Shown: positions 44,956 to 53,461 of the stretch, piece by piece
Position numbering within the stretch: position 1 is the stretch's first letter
How the letters are laid out: every line of letters begins with the position of its first letter
Source: Rhodococcus rhodnii
GTDB taxonomy: Bacteria; Actinomycetota; Actinomycetes; Mycobacteriales; Pseudonocardiaceae
Assembly (NCBI GenBank): GCA_000720375.1
Contig: JOAA01000012.1
Span: 62,001 to 126,000, forward strand
Direction: 5' to 3'
DNA: 64,000 nucleotides
Program-made: the position numbers and the translations under genes
Notes under the pieces: generated by a model
Database searches by the model: none
Told to the model about the DNA's origin: nothing
What the model saw: only the letters and a program-made list of their open reading frames with translations

Positions 44956-46101
44956 ATGAGCAGCCAAGACATCACGCCTTTCCGAATCGACATCCCGCAG
45001 GCCGAGCTCGACCACCTGGCCGACCGGCTGACCCGTACCCGCTGGACCGCGGAGCAGTTACCCGGCTGGGACCGCGGCGTGCCCACAGAGGAGCTGAAGC
45101 GACTCGTCGCCTACTGGGCGGACGGCTACGACTGGCGTGTCCACGAGGAACGAATCAACAGCTTCCCGCAGTTCCAGACCGAGATCGACGGCACGCACGT
45201 GCACTTCCTGCACGTGCGCTCGCCGGAACCGGACGCGTTCCCGCTGATCCTGACGCACGGCTGGCCAGGCACGTTCGCCGAATACCTCCATGTGATCGGG
45301 CCGCTGACCGACCCACGGTCACACGGCGGGGATCCGGCCGACGCGTTCCACGTGGTCATTCCCTCCATACCTGGTTTCCCGTTCTCCGGCCCGACGGCCG
45401 ACGCGGGCTGGAACGACACCCGGATCGCCAAGGCGTGGGCGGAGTTGATGCGCCGCTTGGGATACGAGCGTTACGGCGCCGCGGGAAACGACGCGGGCTC
45501 GATGATCACGCCGGTCCTCGCCAGGGTCGCCGCCGAACAGATTCCGGCTGTGCACGTGACCCAGGTGTTCTCGTTCCCCAGCGGGGACCCGGCCGAGTTC
45601 GAGGGCTTCGGCCCCGAGGAGTACGGCAGGCTGGCGTTCCTGCAGCGATTCATGGACGAGCACTCGGGCTTCAACAAGCTCCAGTCGACGCGGCCGGAGA
45701 CGCTGGCGCACGCCCTCGCGGACTCGCCCGTGGGGCAGTTGGCGTGGGTGATGGACCTGATCCGTGGTTTCGGTGACCACCCGGCGGAAATGGACAAGGC
45801 ACTCGACGACGACTTCATCCTGACTGTCGCATCGCTCTACTGGTTCACCAACACAGCGGGTTCCGCTGCCCGGCTGTACTACGAGAACGCGCACCAGGAC
45901 GAGGAAAACCCGTCGCGCGGCACAGTGCCGACCGGTGTCGCGGTGTTCGCCCACGACTTCAAAGCCATCCGTCCGCTGGCCGAACGTGACCACACCATCG
46001 TGCACTGGTCGGAGTTCGACCGTGGCGGGCACTATTCCGGCATCGACGCACCCGACCTGTTGACCGGTGACCTGGTCACTTTCTTCCGTGACTACCGGTG
46101 A
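44956..46101 (+). CDS. Epoxide hydrolase family protein
   Basis: A 381-aa alpha/beta hydrolase with the N-terminal epoxide hydrolase (EHN) domain: FRIDIPQAELDHLADRLTRT and the GVPTEELKRLVAYWADGYDW region. HGWP in LTHGWPGTFAEYL provides the oxyanion hole. The nucleophile is the Asp in GAAGNDAGSM and the late His is in RGGHYSGID. The ATG at 44956 is chosen because a longer start would overlap the Gfo/Idh gene. It probably opens an epoxide to a diol. It is seven bases from the next hydrolase gene. Confidence 0.88.
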   Translation: MSSQDITPFRIDIPQAELDHLADRLTRTRWTAEQLPGWDRGVPTEELKRLVAYWADGYDWRVHEERINSFPQFQTEIDGTHVHFLHVRSPEPDAFPLILTHGWPGTFAEYLHVIGPLTDPRSHGGDPADAFHVVIPSIPGFPFSGPTADAGWNDTRIAKAWAELMRRLGYERYGAAGNDAGSMITPVLARVAAEQIPAVHVTQVFSFPSGDPAEFEGFGPEEYGRLAFLQRFMDEHSGFNKLQSTRPETLAHALADSPVGQLAWVMDLIRGFGDHPAEMDKALDDDFILTVASLYWFTNTAGSAARLYYENAHQDEENPSRGTVPTGVAVFAHDFKAIRPLAERDHTIVHWSEFDRGGHYSGIDAPDLLTGDLVTFFRDYR

Positions 46102-46107
46102 TCACCT

Positions 46108-47037
46108 ATGGCGCTCAATCGACGTAATCTTTTCTCGATCACCGCTGCCACAGCGGTTCTCGGCGCTCCGGCAGCCGCCGCCGACACCGTGAGTGCTTCC
46201 TTACCGGGATTCCGCAGCGGATACGCGAACGTCAACGGCATCCGGATGCACTACGTGACCGGAGGCCGCGGCAGACCGGTGGTGCTGGTGCCGGGCTGGC
46301 CGCAGACGTGGTGGGAGTTCCACAAGATCATGCCGGCGCTTGCCGCGAAGTACCGGGTGATCGCCGTGGACCTGCGTGGCCAAGGCGGTTCGGACAAACC
46401 GGCGGGCGGCTACGACAAGAAGACCATGGCACGGGACATCTACGAGCTGGTCCGGCGGCTCGGATACTCCACTGTGGACATCATCGGGCACGACATCGGC
46501 GCGATGGTCGCGTTCAGCTTCGCCGCCAACCACCCGGACGCGACCAGGACCGTCAGCCTGCTGGACGTCTCGCACCCGGACGAGAACCTGTTCAAAATCC
46601 CGCTGCTGGCCCCGCCCGGCACCCCGGTGCACGTCTGGTGGTTCGCGTTCAACCAGGTCCGGGGCCTGCCCGAGCAACTGCTCACCGGCCGGTTCCGGTA
46701 CATGGTGGACTGGCTGTTCGACACGATCCTGGTCGACAAGACCTCGATCAGCGACCGGGATAGGGCCATCTACGCGGCCGCGTGGAACCGGCCGGACGCC
46801 ATCCGCGCGGGCAACGCCTGGTACCAGGGCTTCTACCAGGACATCGAGGACCAGAAGGGGTATCCCAAGATCACCGCGCCGATGCTCGGGCTCGCCGCGG
46901 AGTACAACGACACGCTGCAGTACTCGTTGCCGGACAAGGGAACCGACGTCAAGCTCGGCAAGATCGCCAAGGCCGGGCACTTCCTGCCGGAGGAACAGCC
47001 CGAAGCGGTCCTCAAGGCACTGGCCGAGTTCCTCTAG
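46108..47037 (+). CDS. Secreted alpha/beta hydrolase
   Basis: A 309-aa alpha/beta hydrolase with a twin-arginine-like signal (NRRNLFSITAATAVLG, ending near PAAAAD). The HG-type oxyanion segment is PGWPQTWWEF. The nucleophile elbow is IGHDIGAMVAF, an Asp as in haloalkane dehalogenases and epoxide hydrolases, not Ser. The late His is in AKAGHFLPEE. It starts six bases after the epoxide hydrolase stop, so they are probably one unit. Both enzymes could act on related halogenated or epoxidised compounds, which is inference. Confidence 0.87.
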   Translation: MALNRRNLFSITAATAVLGAPAAAADTVSASLPGFRSGYANVNGIRMHYVTGGRGRPVVLVPGWPQTWWEFHKIMPALAAKYRVIAVDLRGQGGSDKPAGGYDKKTMARDIYELVRRLGYSTVDIIGHDIGAMVAFSFAANHPDATRTVSLLDVSHPDENLFKIPLLAPPGTPVHVWWFAFNQVRGLPEQLLTGRFRYMVDWLFDTILVDKTSISDRDRAIYAAAWNRPDAIRAGNAWYQGFYQDIEDQKGYPKITAPMLGLAAEYNDTLQYSLPDKGTDVKLGKIAKAGHFLPEEQPEAVLKALAEFL

Positions 47038-47047
47038 GGTCACGGTT

Positions 47048-47539
47048 GTGCGGCCGCTCCTGCTCCTCGACGTGGACGGCCCGCTGAACCCGTTCGCCGC
47101 CAAGGCGGACGCGAAACCGGCGGGCTTCCACGAACACAAGTTCCGGCTGTCGGGCTGGAGCAGGCGGCGGCCGCTGCGGATGTGGCTCAACCCGGACCAC
47201 GGCCGCGCCCTGCTGGCCGCGGCCGGGTCCGCCGAGCTGGTCTGGGCGACCACGTGGGAGCACAAGGCGAACACGATGATCGGCCCGGCGATCGGGCTGC
47301 CCGTCCTGCCGGTCATCGAGTTCGGGCAAACCGGGATGGAATGGAAGTTCGCGGCGGTGGCCCGCTATGCCCAGGGCCGCCCGCTCGTCTGGCTGGACGA
47401 CGACTTCGACATGTACACGAACGCGCGCGACGAGTTCCTCGGCGCACGGGCCGGGCTGATGTCCGAACTCGTCCGCGTCGACCCGCATACCGGCATTACG
47501 GACGCGGAATTGGCCGCGGTGCGTGCCTGCCTCGGGTAA
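47048..47539 (+). CDS. HAD-like domain protein (HAD_SAK type)
   Basis: A 163-aa protein with a HAD phosphatase-like N-terminus: LLLLDVDGPLNPFA (DxDG nucleophile motif), ELVWATTWEHKAN and a C-terminal VWLDDDFDMY acidic motif. It resembles the small HAD domains linked to Swiss Army Knife RNA repair proteins. The GTG at 47048 lies ten bases after the hydrolase stop and has only a weak ribosome site. Function is unknown; phosphatase activity is likely from the motifs. Confidence 0.75.
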   Translation: MRPLLLLDVDGPLNPFAAKADAKPAGFHEHKFRLSGWSRRRPLRMWLNPDHGRALLAAAGSAELVWATTWEHKANTMIGPAIGLPVLPVIEFGQTGMEWKFAAVARYAQGRPLVWLDDDFDMYTNARDEFLGARAGLMSELVRVDPHTGITDAELAAVRACLG

Positions 47540-47591
47540 GCCACTACCATCCGTGGCATTACGCCATGTGGAGTCGGAAGGGCATTCGTTG

Positions 47592-48416
47592 ATGGGCGAG
47601 GTTCCTGTCGTTGAGATGAGCAACGGCGTGTCCATTCCGCAGGTGGGCTTCGGAATGGCGTTGGTGCACGACAGCGTCGTCGCCGACGTGGTCGCCACGG
47701 CGATCGAGGCGGGCTACCGCAGCTTCGACACGGCGTCGATCTACGGCAACGAGGAAGCCGTCGGCAGGGCGCTGGCAAGCTCGGACGTGCCTCGTGCGGA
47801 GCTGTTCGTCGCCACCAAGCTGTGGAAGAACGCCCAGGGCTACGACGCCGCGCTGCGGGCGTTCGACGAGAGCCTGACCCGGCTGGGCCTCGAGTACATC
47901 GACCTGTTCATGATCCACTGGCCCGCGCCCGCGCGCGGCGACTTCGTGCAGACCTGGAAGGCGCTGGAGAAGCTGGCGGCCGACGGCCGGGTCCGGTCGA
48001 TCGGCGTCTCGAACTTCCAGATCCCGCACCTGCGCAGGCTCAGCGAGGAGGCCAGCACGGTCCCCGCGCTCAACCAGATCGAACTGCACCCGAACCTGGT
48101 GCAGGACAACCTGCGCGCCTACCACAGCGAGCACGGAATCGTGACCCAGGCGTGGAGCCCGCTGGCCAACGGCAGGCTCGTGCACGACGAGAACATCCGT
48201 GGCATGGCCGAGAAGTACGGCAAGTCCCCGGCCCAGGTGATCCTGCGCTGGCACCTCGAGCTGGGCAACGTGGTGATCCCGAAGTCGGTCACGCCGTCGC
48301 GGATCCGCGAGAACATCGACATCTTCGATTTCGAGCTCGCCGAGGACGACGTGATGACCCTGTCGGAGATGCACAACGACACGCGCGTCGGCCCGCACCC
48401 CGACCATTTCTCCTAG
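47592..48416 (+). CDS. Aldo/keto reductase
   Basis: A 274-aa NADPH-dependent aldo/keto reductase. The catalytic tetrad is seen as Asp and Tyr in FDTASIYGNEEAVGRAL, Lys in VATKLWK and His in MIHWPAP. The NADPH-binding end is VVIPKSVTPSRIRENIDIFD. It is close to the 2,5-diketo-gluconate reductase group. ATG 47592 follows GGAAGGG. The stop codon shares bases with the converging response regulator stop (CTAG at 48413-48416). Confidence 0.93.
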   Translation: MGEVPVVEMSNGVSIPQVGFGMALVHDSVVADVVATAIEAGYRSFDTASIYGNEEAVGRALASSDVPRAELFVATKLWKNAQGYDAALRAFDESLTRLGLEYIDLFMIHWPAPARGDFVQTWKALEKLAADGRVRSIGVSNFQIPHLRRLSEEASTVPALNQIELHPNLVQDNLRAYHSEHGIVTQAWSPLANGRLVHDENIRGMAEKYGKSPAQVILRWHLELGNVVIPKSVTPSRIRENIDIFDFELAEDDVMTLSEMHNDTRVGPHPDHFS

Positions 48417-49060
48417 CCTCGCGGCGTGACCAGGCCCAGTTCGTACGCCGCGATCACCAGCTGAGCCCGGTCACGCGCCGCGAGCTTGCTCAGCAACCGG
48501 CTGATGTGCGTCTTCACGGTCTTGACCGAGATGGTCAGTGCCGTGGCGATCTCGTCGTTGGACAGCCCGCGGCCGATGTGCGTGAGGATCTCCGCCTCGC
48601 GTTGGGTCAGGCCGTCCGGTCGTGGCGGCTGATGCCGTGGCGTGGCGAGGTAGTGCTCGACCAGTCGTGTGAGGATCGCTGGTGCGAAGAGGGATTCACC
48701 CGCGTGGGTACGCCGGACCATCGCCAGCAGGTCGTCCGGGTTGGTGTCCTTGAGCAGGAACCCGCTCGCGCCCGCGCGCAGGGCGCCGTAGACGTACTCG
48801 TCGAGTTCGAACATGGTCAGCACGAGGACTCGGGTCTCGGTGAGTTCCTGGCTGATCTGGCGGGTGGTGACGATCCCGTCCTGGCCGGGCATCCGGATGT
48901 CCATCAGGACGACGTCCGGGCGCAGTTGCCGGGCCAACGTGACGGCTTCGGACCCGTCGCCCGCTTCGCCGACGACCGTCATGTCGGGCGCGGCGTTGAT
49001 GATGATCGCGAGGCTGTGCCGCAGTAGCTGCTGATCGTCGACGAGCAGGACGTCGATCAC
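48413..49060 (-). CDS. NarL/LuxR-type response regulator
   Basis: A 215-aa two-component response regulator. The receiver domain has the phosphorylated Asp in VVLMDIRMPGQDG and Lys in GFLLKDTNP. The LuxR helix-turn-helix is in LTQREAEILTHIGRGLSNDE and ISVKTVKTHISRLLSKL. The GTG start at 49060 overlaps the kinase stop (GTGA), so kinase and regulator are coupled. It is the last gene of a five-gene operon with an ABC exporter, which it probably activates. Confidence 0.93.
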   Translation of the reverse strand: MIDVLLVDDQQLLRHSLAIIINAAPDMTVVGEAGDGSEAVTLARQLRPDVVLMDIRMPGQDGIVTTRQISQELTETRVLVLTMFELDEYVYGALRAGASGFLLKDTNPDDLLAMVRRTHAGESLFAPAILTRLVEHYLATPRHQPPRPDGLTQREAEILTHIGRGLSNDEIATALTISVKTVKTHISRLLSKLAARDRAQLVIAAYELGLVTPRG

Positions 49061-49905
49061 AGGACCTCTCCGTCAGGTAGGCGTGCGGTGACGCGAAACC
49101 CGTTCCCAGCTCGGTCGGCGGTCAGCTCGCCGCCGAGTGCGTCCACCCTTTCACGAAGCCCGGCCAAGCCGTGGCCTGCTCCCCGCGTGGGCTGCCATGA
49201 GGTGCTCGGCCCGTCGTCTTCGGCCGTCACGATGATCGTGTCGCCTTCGCGGCGCAGGGCGATCCGGATCGCGGTCGGACCCGCGTAACGCGAGGTGTTC
49301 GCGATGGCCTCGCGAACGATGGCGCAAACAGTCGCCTGAACGCCAGGGGAGACCTCACCAAGCGTGCCCATGGTCAATCGCGGAGCCAGCCCGGCGGCGC
49401 GGGCGGCGTCGACAAGCGCGGGGATGTCCGACAGGTTCTGCACTGGGCGCAGGGGCGCGTCGTCCGTGTCACGCAGCACGGTCAGCATGCGCCGCAGTTC
49501 CGAGATCGCGTGTCGGCTCGCGTGCACAATGTCGGCCAGGGCCTGATCGCGTTCGGTCTCCCGTTGATCGCCCTGGACGCGTTGTGCGGCGGTGGCTCGA
49601 AGCGTGATCATGCCGAGGCCGTGCGAGACGATGTCGTGCAGTTCCCTGGCGATCCTGAGCCGTTCGTGATGCGTGGCCTCGGCGGCCGCCCACGCGGTGA
49701 GACGGGCTTCGTACTCACGCCGTTGCCAGCGTGCGCGCACGATCGTCCAGCCCGTCACGCCGATAGCAGTCACGACGATGACGATCGGAACGACCACAGA
49801 GCCCGGTCCGTCGGCGCCTACGGCCAACAACGCGATCGTCAGTACGGCGAGGATCGCTCCGGCCGTCAGCCACGCGCTCGAGCGCCACACGGGACGGGTC
49901 GTCAT
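49057..49905 (-). CDS. Sensor histidine kinase (DesK-like)
   Basis: A 282-aa membrane histidine kinase of the HisKA_3 type. Two N-terminal helices (AGAILAVLTIALLAVGADG and VIVVTAIGVTGWTIV) are joined by a very short loop, so the signal is probably sensed within the membrane or through the exporter. The phospho-acceptor His is in RIARELHDIVSHGLGMI. The ATPase has REAIANTSRYA, AEDDGP and GHGLAGLRERV. ATG 49905 is chosen; an extension to 49974 lacks support. It pairs with the next regulator. Confidence 0.93.
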   Translation of the reverse strand: MTTRPVWRSSAWLTAGAILAVLTIALLAVGADGPGSVVVPIVIVVTAIGVTGWTIVRARWQRREYEARLTAWAAAEATHHERLRIARELHDIVSHGLGMITLRATAAQRVQGDQRETERDQALADIVHASRHAISELRRMLTVLRDTDDAPLRPVQNLSDIPALVDAARAAGLAPRLTMGTLGEVSPGVQATVCAIVREAIANTSRYAGPTAIRIALRREGDTIIVTAEDDGPSTSWQPTRGAGHGLAGLRERVDALGGELTADRAGNGFRVTARLPDGEVL

Positions 49906-49916
49906 GCCGCTCAACT

Positions 49917-50441
49917 CTATGCGTCGCGCAGTCGGAACAATGCTGTGGAGAGGCCCACAGCAAGCACGGTCCACATCACGTAGCCGATGGTGCCAGGCAA
50001 GGACGTCCGGTCGTGCAGCAGCGGGCTGATGATGAAGTAGTAGATCAACAGGCCCGCGACTGCGGGGATGCTGCGCCGCACGACCGACGCCACCGACGCG
50101 GAGATCAGCGTTGTGAGTACCAAGTAGACGGCACCCTCGCTCACCCGGCCGACCAGTACGACGAGCACGGCGGTCGGTGCCGCGATGGTCGACAGAGCGA
50201 CCAATTTGGACAGATGCTGGGCGACTCGCCGCGGCATCGCGGTGAGCGTCACGTAGATCTGCCTGCCTTGGTATTCGGAGGTCACAGCCATCACACCGAG
50301 GACGATGAAGCCTGCCTGTGCGTAGATGACCGGGGCGAGGCCGGCCTTCGCGAACGCGAGAAGTCCCGCGATACCGATCGCCCCGATGATCGCGAGAATT
50401 GTCGCGGGAAGGTTGAGTTTCAGGATCTCCGCCTTGATCAC
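49917..50441 (-). CDS. ABC-2 type transporter permease (second)
   Basis: A 174-aa membrane protein with about five to six helices (for example ILAIIGAIGIAGLLAFAKAG and SIPAVAGLLIYYFIISPLL). TSEYQGRQIYVTLTAMPRR resembles the SEY...G...R...L..P segment of the upstream permease, marking both as ABC-2 type subunits. GTG 50441 follows AGGAGAG and overlaps the previous stop. It is shorter than the first permease and may have lost helices or act as a partner subunit. Confidence 0.8.
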   Translation of the reverse strand: MIKAEILKLNLPATILAIIGAIGIAGLLAFAKAGLAPVIYAQAGFIVLGVMAVTSEYQGRQIYVTLTAMPRRVAQHLSKLVALSTIAAPTAVLVVLVGRVSEGAVYLVLTTLISASVASVVRRSIPAVAGLLIYYFIISPLLHDRTSLPGTIGYVMWTVLAVGLSTALFRLRDA

Positions 50442-51163
50442 GCGTCTCTCCTTGCGAAGATCACGAGCCCGGCGAGCAGAACCGCCACGACCCACCCCGC
50501 CATCACCAAACCACCGACCACAGGGGACAGCTGGACGGGCACGGCCATTTCCCCGACGAACATCCTCGCCCCGGCCAGGTCGGGGAAGTAGGCGGCCAAC
50601 GGCGTGAGCTTCGTCAGCAGGAACGTCACACTCACCACCGACGTGTTCAGGATCAGCACTGCCAGCGGGATGATCCCGTTACGTGCCAACACAGTGATGC
50701 CGAATGCGAGCATGCTCGTCAACACCCAGTACACGATGATCCCGAGCACCCTGGGTATCTCCACGCCGTAGCCGAGAATCACGTGCACGCTCAGCAAAGT
50801 GCTCGTTGAGGCAATGGCGGCGAGTATGGTTGTTGCGATCGTGAGCGCTGCGATTTTCGCAGCCAGTAAGCGGGTTCGGGACGGAACAACGGTCAGGCTC
50901 ATCATGATCTGACGTCCGGCGGCGGAATCCTCGCCTTCGGTGACGTACTCGCTGCTCGCCACCACGACGCCGAGAATGATCGCGCCGACCACCCCGAACG
51001 CGAGTTCTTGATACCCAACGTCCCCGGAGGTCCTGCCCGCGTTCTTCAGCGACGACGAGTTGAGGACCGCGATGGCCGTCGGCACAGCCAATCCGACCGC
51101 GACCGCGGTCCACGTCGATGGCAGCGACCGCAACTTGCTGAGTTCGCCTCGCAACGCGTTCAT
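50438..51163 (-). CDS. ABC-2 type transporter permease (first)
   Basis: A 241-aa membrane protein with six predicted helices, for example ELAFGVVGAIILGVVVASSE and VGGLVMAGWVVAVLLAGLVI. The SSEYVTEGEDSAAGRQIMMS segment after helix 2 is typical of ABC-2 permeases. ATG 51163 has AAGGGAA upstream and overlaps the ATPase stop (ATGA). With the ATPase and the second permease it forms an exporter, likely for an antimicrobial or lipid-active compound. Confidence 0.85.
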   Translation of the reverse strand: MNALRGELSKLRSLPSTWTAVAVGLAVPTAIAVLNSSSLKNAGRTSGDVGYQELAFGVVGAIILGVVVASSEYVTEGEDSAAGRQIMMSLTVVPSRTRLLAAKIAALTIATTILAAIASTSTLLSVHVILGYGVEIPRVLGIIVYWVLTSMLAFGITVLARNGIIPLAVLILNTSVVSVTFLLTKLTPLAAYFPDLAGARMFVGEMAVPVQLSPVVGGLVMAGWVVAVLLAGLVIFARRDA

Positions 51164-51852
51164 CGCGGATTCCCTTGTGTCAGTGCGAAGAACGCGTCTT
51201 CGAGGCTGCGGTGTGTCCTTGTGATCTCGGCGAGCGTGCCGTGTGCCATCACGCGGCCGTGGTTGATGATGACTACATCGTCGATCGTCTCGGACAGTTC
51301 TCCCATCAGATGACTGGACAGCAGAACCGTTCTGCCTGCGGCGGCGTACTCGCGCAGGAATCTCCGGATCCAACGAATGCCTTCGGGATCCAGACCGTTG
51401 ACGGGCTCGTCAAGCACAAGGGCTTCAGGATCTCCCAACAACGCGGCAGCGATACCAAGGCGCCGACCCATCCCCAACGAGTAGCGGCCAACACGCTTGC
51501 CCGCAGCTTCGGTCAGCCCGACGGTCGCCAGAACTTCGTCGACCCGGCGTTGCGGAATGCCTGCTGCTGCGGCGATCCACGTCAGGTGCGCGCGACCAGT
51601 GCGTGACCGGTGCGCGCCCGAACCGTCGAGCATGGCGCCGACCTTCTTCAGGGGATGACGCAGTTGTGCGAACGGAACGCCGTCCACCAAGGCCTTTCCG
51701 GACGTGGGGTGGTCCAGCCCGAGCAGGATCCGCAGAGTCGAGGACTTGCCGGCGCCGTTGGGTCCGAGGAATCCGGTCACTCGGCCGGGGCGGGCCTCGA
51801 AGCTGACGTCGTGAAGGACGTGTCGCTTGGTGACACGGTCGATGGTGAGCAT
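51160..51852 (-). CDS. ABC transporter ATP-binding protein
   Basis: A 230-aa ATPase subunit. Walker A is GPNGAGKSST, the Q-loop region is KKVGAMLDG, the signature is YSLGMGRRLG (slightly atypical LGMG for LSGG), and Walker B is ALVLDEPVNGLDP, with the switch His in SSHLMGEL. It is the first gene of the five-gene minus-strand operon, so the promoter should lie between 51853 and about 52000. The layout resembles bacitracin-type or LnrLMN-type self-protection exporters. Confidence 0.93.
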   Translation of the reverse strand: MLTIDRVTKRHVLHDVSFEARPGRVTGFLGPNGAGKSSTLRILLGLDHPTSGKALVDGVPFAQLRHPLKKVGAMLDGSGAHRSRTGRAHLTWIAAAAGIPQRRVDEVLATVGLTEAAGKRVGRYSLGMGRRLGIAAALLGDPEALVLDEPVNGLDPEGIRWIRRFLREYAAAGRTVLLSSHLMGELSETIDDVVIINHGRVMAHGTLAEITRTHRSLEDAFFALTQGNPR

Positions 51853-52041
51853 GCCCGGAAGTCAATCGGGGCGACGCGGCGAGCACATCGGCTCCGAGCC
51901 CGATCTTGGCCGGTCCGTGGTCCGTCAGACCTGGGTCTTAGGGGTCGCCCGGGTTGCCCGTTCTGTCACACCGTTGCCGGTGTCCGTCGGGGGTGCGCTG
52001 TGGTGATCATGAGATGTTTGTCGGGGACAGGGAGGAACCAC

Positions 52042-52869
52042 ATGAGGCGTTGGACAACGCTGGCTGGACTGATCGCGACAGTGGCGGCCGCGGTGGTGGG
52101 GATCGCGCCGACCGCGTCGGGGGCCGCGTGCCCGTCGGTGGGCGGCAACTGGGCCGGACCAGGGCCGTTCGCCGTGACCCAAGCGTCCAATGGGGCAGGC
52201 ACGACGATCTTCCGGCCGACCAACCTGGGCAGCCTGGGGTGCGGGACCCATCCGGTGCTGCTGTGGGGCAACGGCGCGGCGGCGACGCCGCAGAGCTACG
52301 TCCCGCTGCTGACCCATTTCGCCTCACACGGGTTCATCGTGGCCGCCTACGAGGCCCAGTCGGCCGACCCGAAGCTCCTGCTGTCCGGCCTGGACTACCT
52401 GACGCAGCAGAACAACACGGCCGGTAGCCCGTTCGCGGGCAAGGTCGACCTCGCGCACGTCGGCGCGACCGGCCACTCGCTCGGCGGCGGCCAAGCCGTC
52501 GGCGCCGGCGCGGATCCTCGCGTGGACACCGTGGCCCCGATCCTGGGTGGCCCGTTCAACGACCCAGCGAAGTTGCACGGCCCCGCGTTCTTCACCGCGG
52601 GCCAGAACGACCTCATCGTGTGGTCGTCAGTCGTCCACGGCCAGTACGAGAAGGCGAGTCAGGTGCCCGCCATCTTCGCTGAGCTGCGTGGCGCGGGCCA
52701 TTTCCTCAACGGTGACGCCGACGGGTTGCGCGGACCGGTCACCGCTTGGTTCCGCTACCACCTGATGGGCGACAGCCAGGCCCGGGGCCTCTTCTTCGGC
52801 GCCAACTGTGGCTACTGCGGTCCGTCCGAATGGTCGAAGTTCGAACGCAACGCCAAGGCAAGCAGTTGA
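52042..52869 (+). CDS. Secreted alpha/beta hydrolase (dienelactone/PET-hydrolase-like)
   Basis: A 275-aa exported hydrolase. The signal peptide runs from MRRWTTLAGLIATVAAAVVG to about ASGAACPS. Active-site residues: Ser in GATGHSLGGGQAV, Asp in AGQNDLIVW and His in GAGHFLNGD. LLWGNGAAATPQSYVPLL gives the oxyanion region. The fold and order resemble cutinase-like polyester hydrolases and chlorophyllase/acetylxylan esterases. ATG 52042 follows GGGAGG. The natural ester is unknown. Confidence 0.87.
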   Translation: MRRWTTLAGLIATVAAAVVGIAPTASGAACPSVGGNWAGPGPFAVTQASNGAGTTIFRPTNLGSLGCGTHPVLLWGNGAAATPQSYVPLLTHFASHGFIVAAYEAQSADPKLLLSGLDYLTQQNNTAGSPFAGKVDLAHVGATGHSLGGGQAVGAGADPRVDTVAPILGGPFNDPAKLHGPAFFTAGQNDLIVWSSVVHGQYEKASQVPAIFAELRGAGHFLNGDADGLRGPVTAWFRYHLMGDSQARGLFFGANCGYCGPSEWSKFERNAKASS

Positions 52870-53023
52870 TGTAGAAGACGCAAGTCGGCCAATGTGTCGA
52901 CGGTTGGTCACTTTTTGACGGAACGAATCTGCGACCCTAATGGCCTACCGATACCGAGCTGGCTAACTCTCCCCGGAGTGGCTCCGATGAATTCGGCTAC
53001 CAGCTCGGATCGGGAGGTTGCGC

Positions 53024-53461
53024 GTGAAGCTGAAATTGATCGTTGGCGGTCTCGTCGTGCTCGGTGCTGCTGTTGCCGCCATATTGTTGTTGATTGGTGA
53101 ATCCAATCCGGTAACACCAGGGCAGGCGCTGCCGCCTGCACCGAGTACGTCTGCACCTTCCGGTCAGTCCCATGAGGTCGCAATGGCACTGGAGAGAGCG
53201 ACCGCCGATCCGAATTCGCTGGTAGCTTCGAGCAGCCGTGAGCAGGTCGGTACAGGCGCGGGTGACGGACTTCCGCCGGGCTCGAAGATCGAAGTCAACG
53301 AGAATTCGTGGGCCCCCGACGGTGTGGGCGGCGGAATCATCGAGGCGACGGTCAGTTCGCCTGGTCGCCCTTCGACGACTTTCGTGGTGGTCATGGTTTC
53401 CGAATCGGGTCAGTGGAAAGTCGTGGCTTCGATGCCGGTCGAAGGTGGGCCGATCGGATGA
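53024..53461 (+). CDS. Membrane-anchored extracytoplasmic protein
   Basis: A 145-aa protein with one N-terminal hydrophobic helix (LIVGGLVVLGAAVAAILLLIG), a Pro/Ser linker and a soluble beta-rich domain (GGIIEATVSSPGRPSTTFVV and SGQWKVVASMPVEG). The GTG at 53024 follows GGGAGG at six-base spacing; TTG 53018 is an alternative. The stop overlaps the next ATG (ATGA), so it is coupled to the secreted lipase-like protein. It may assist or anchor that enzyme. No family is recognised. Confidence 0.7.
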   Translation: MKLKLIVGGLVVLGAAVAAILLLIGESNPVTPGQALPPAPSTSAPSGQSHEVAMALERATADPNSLVASSSREQVGTGAGDGLPPGSKIEVNENSWAPDGVGGGIIEATVSSPGRPSTTFVVVMVSESGQWKVVASMPVEGGPIG

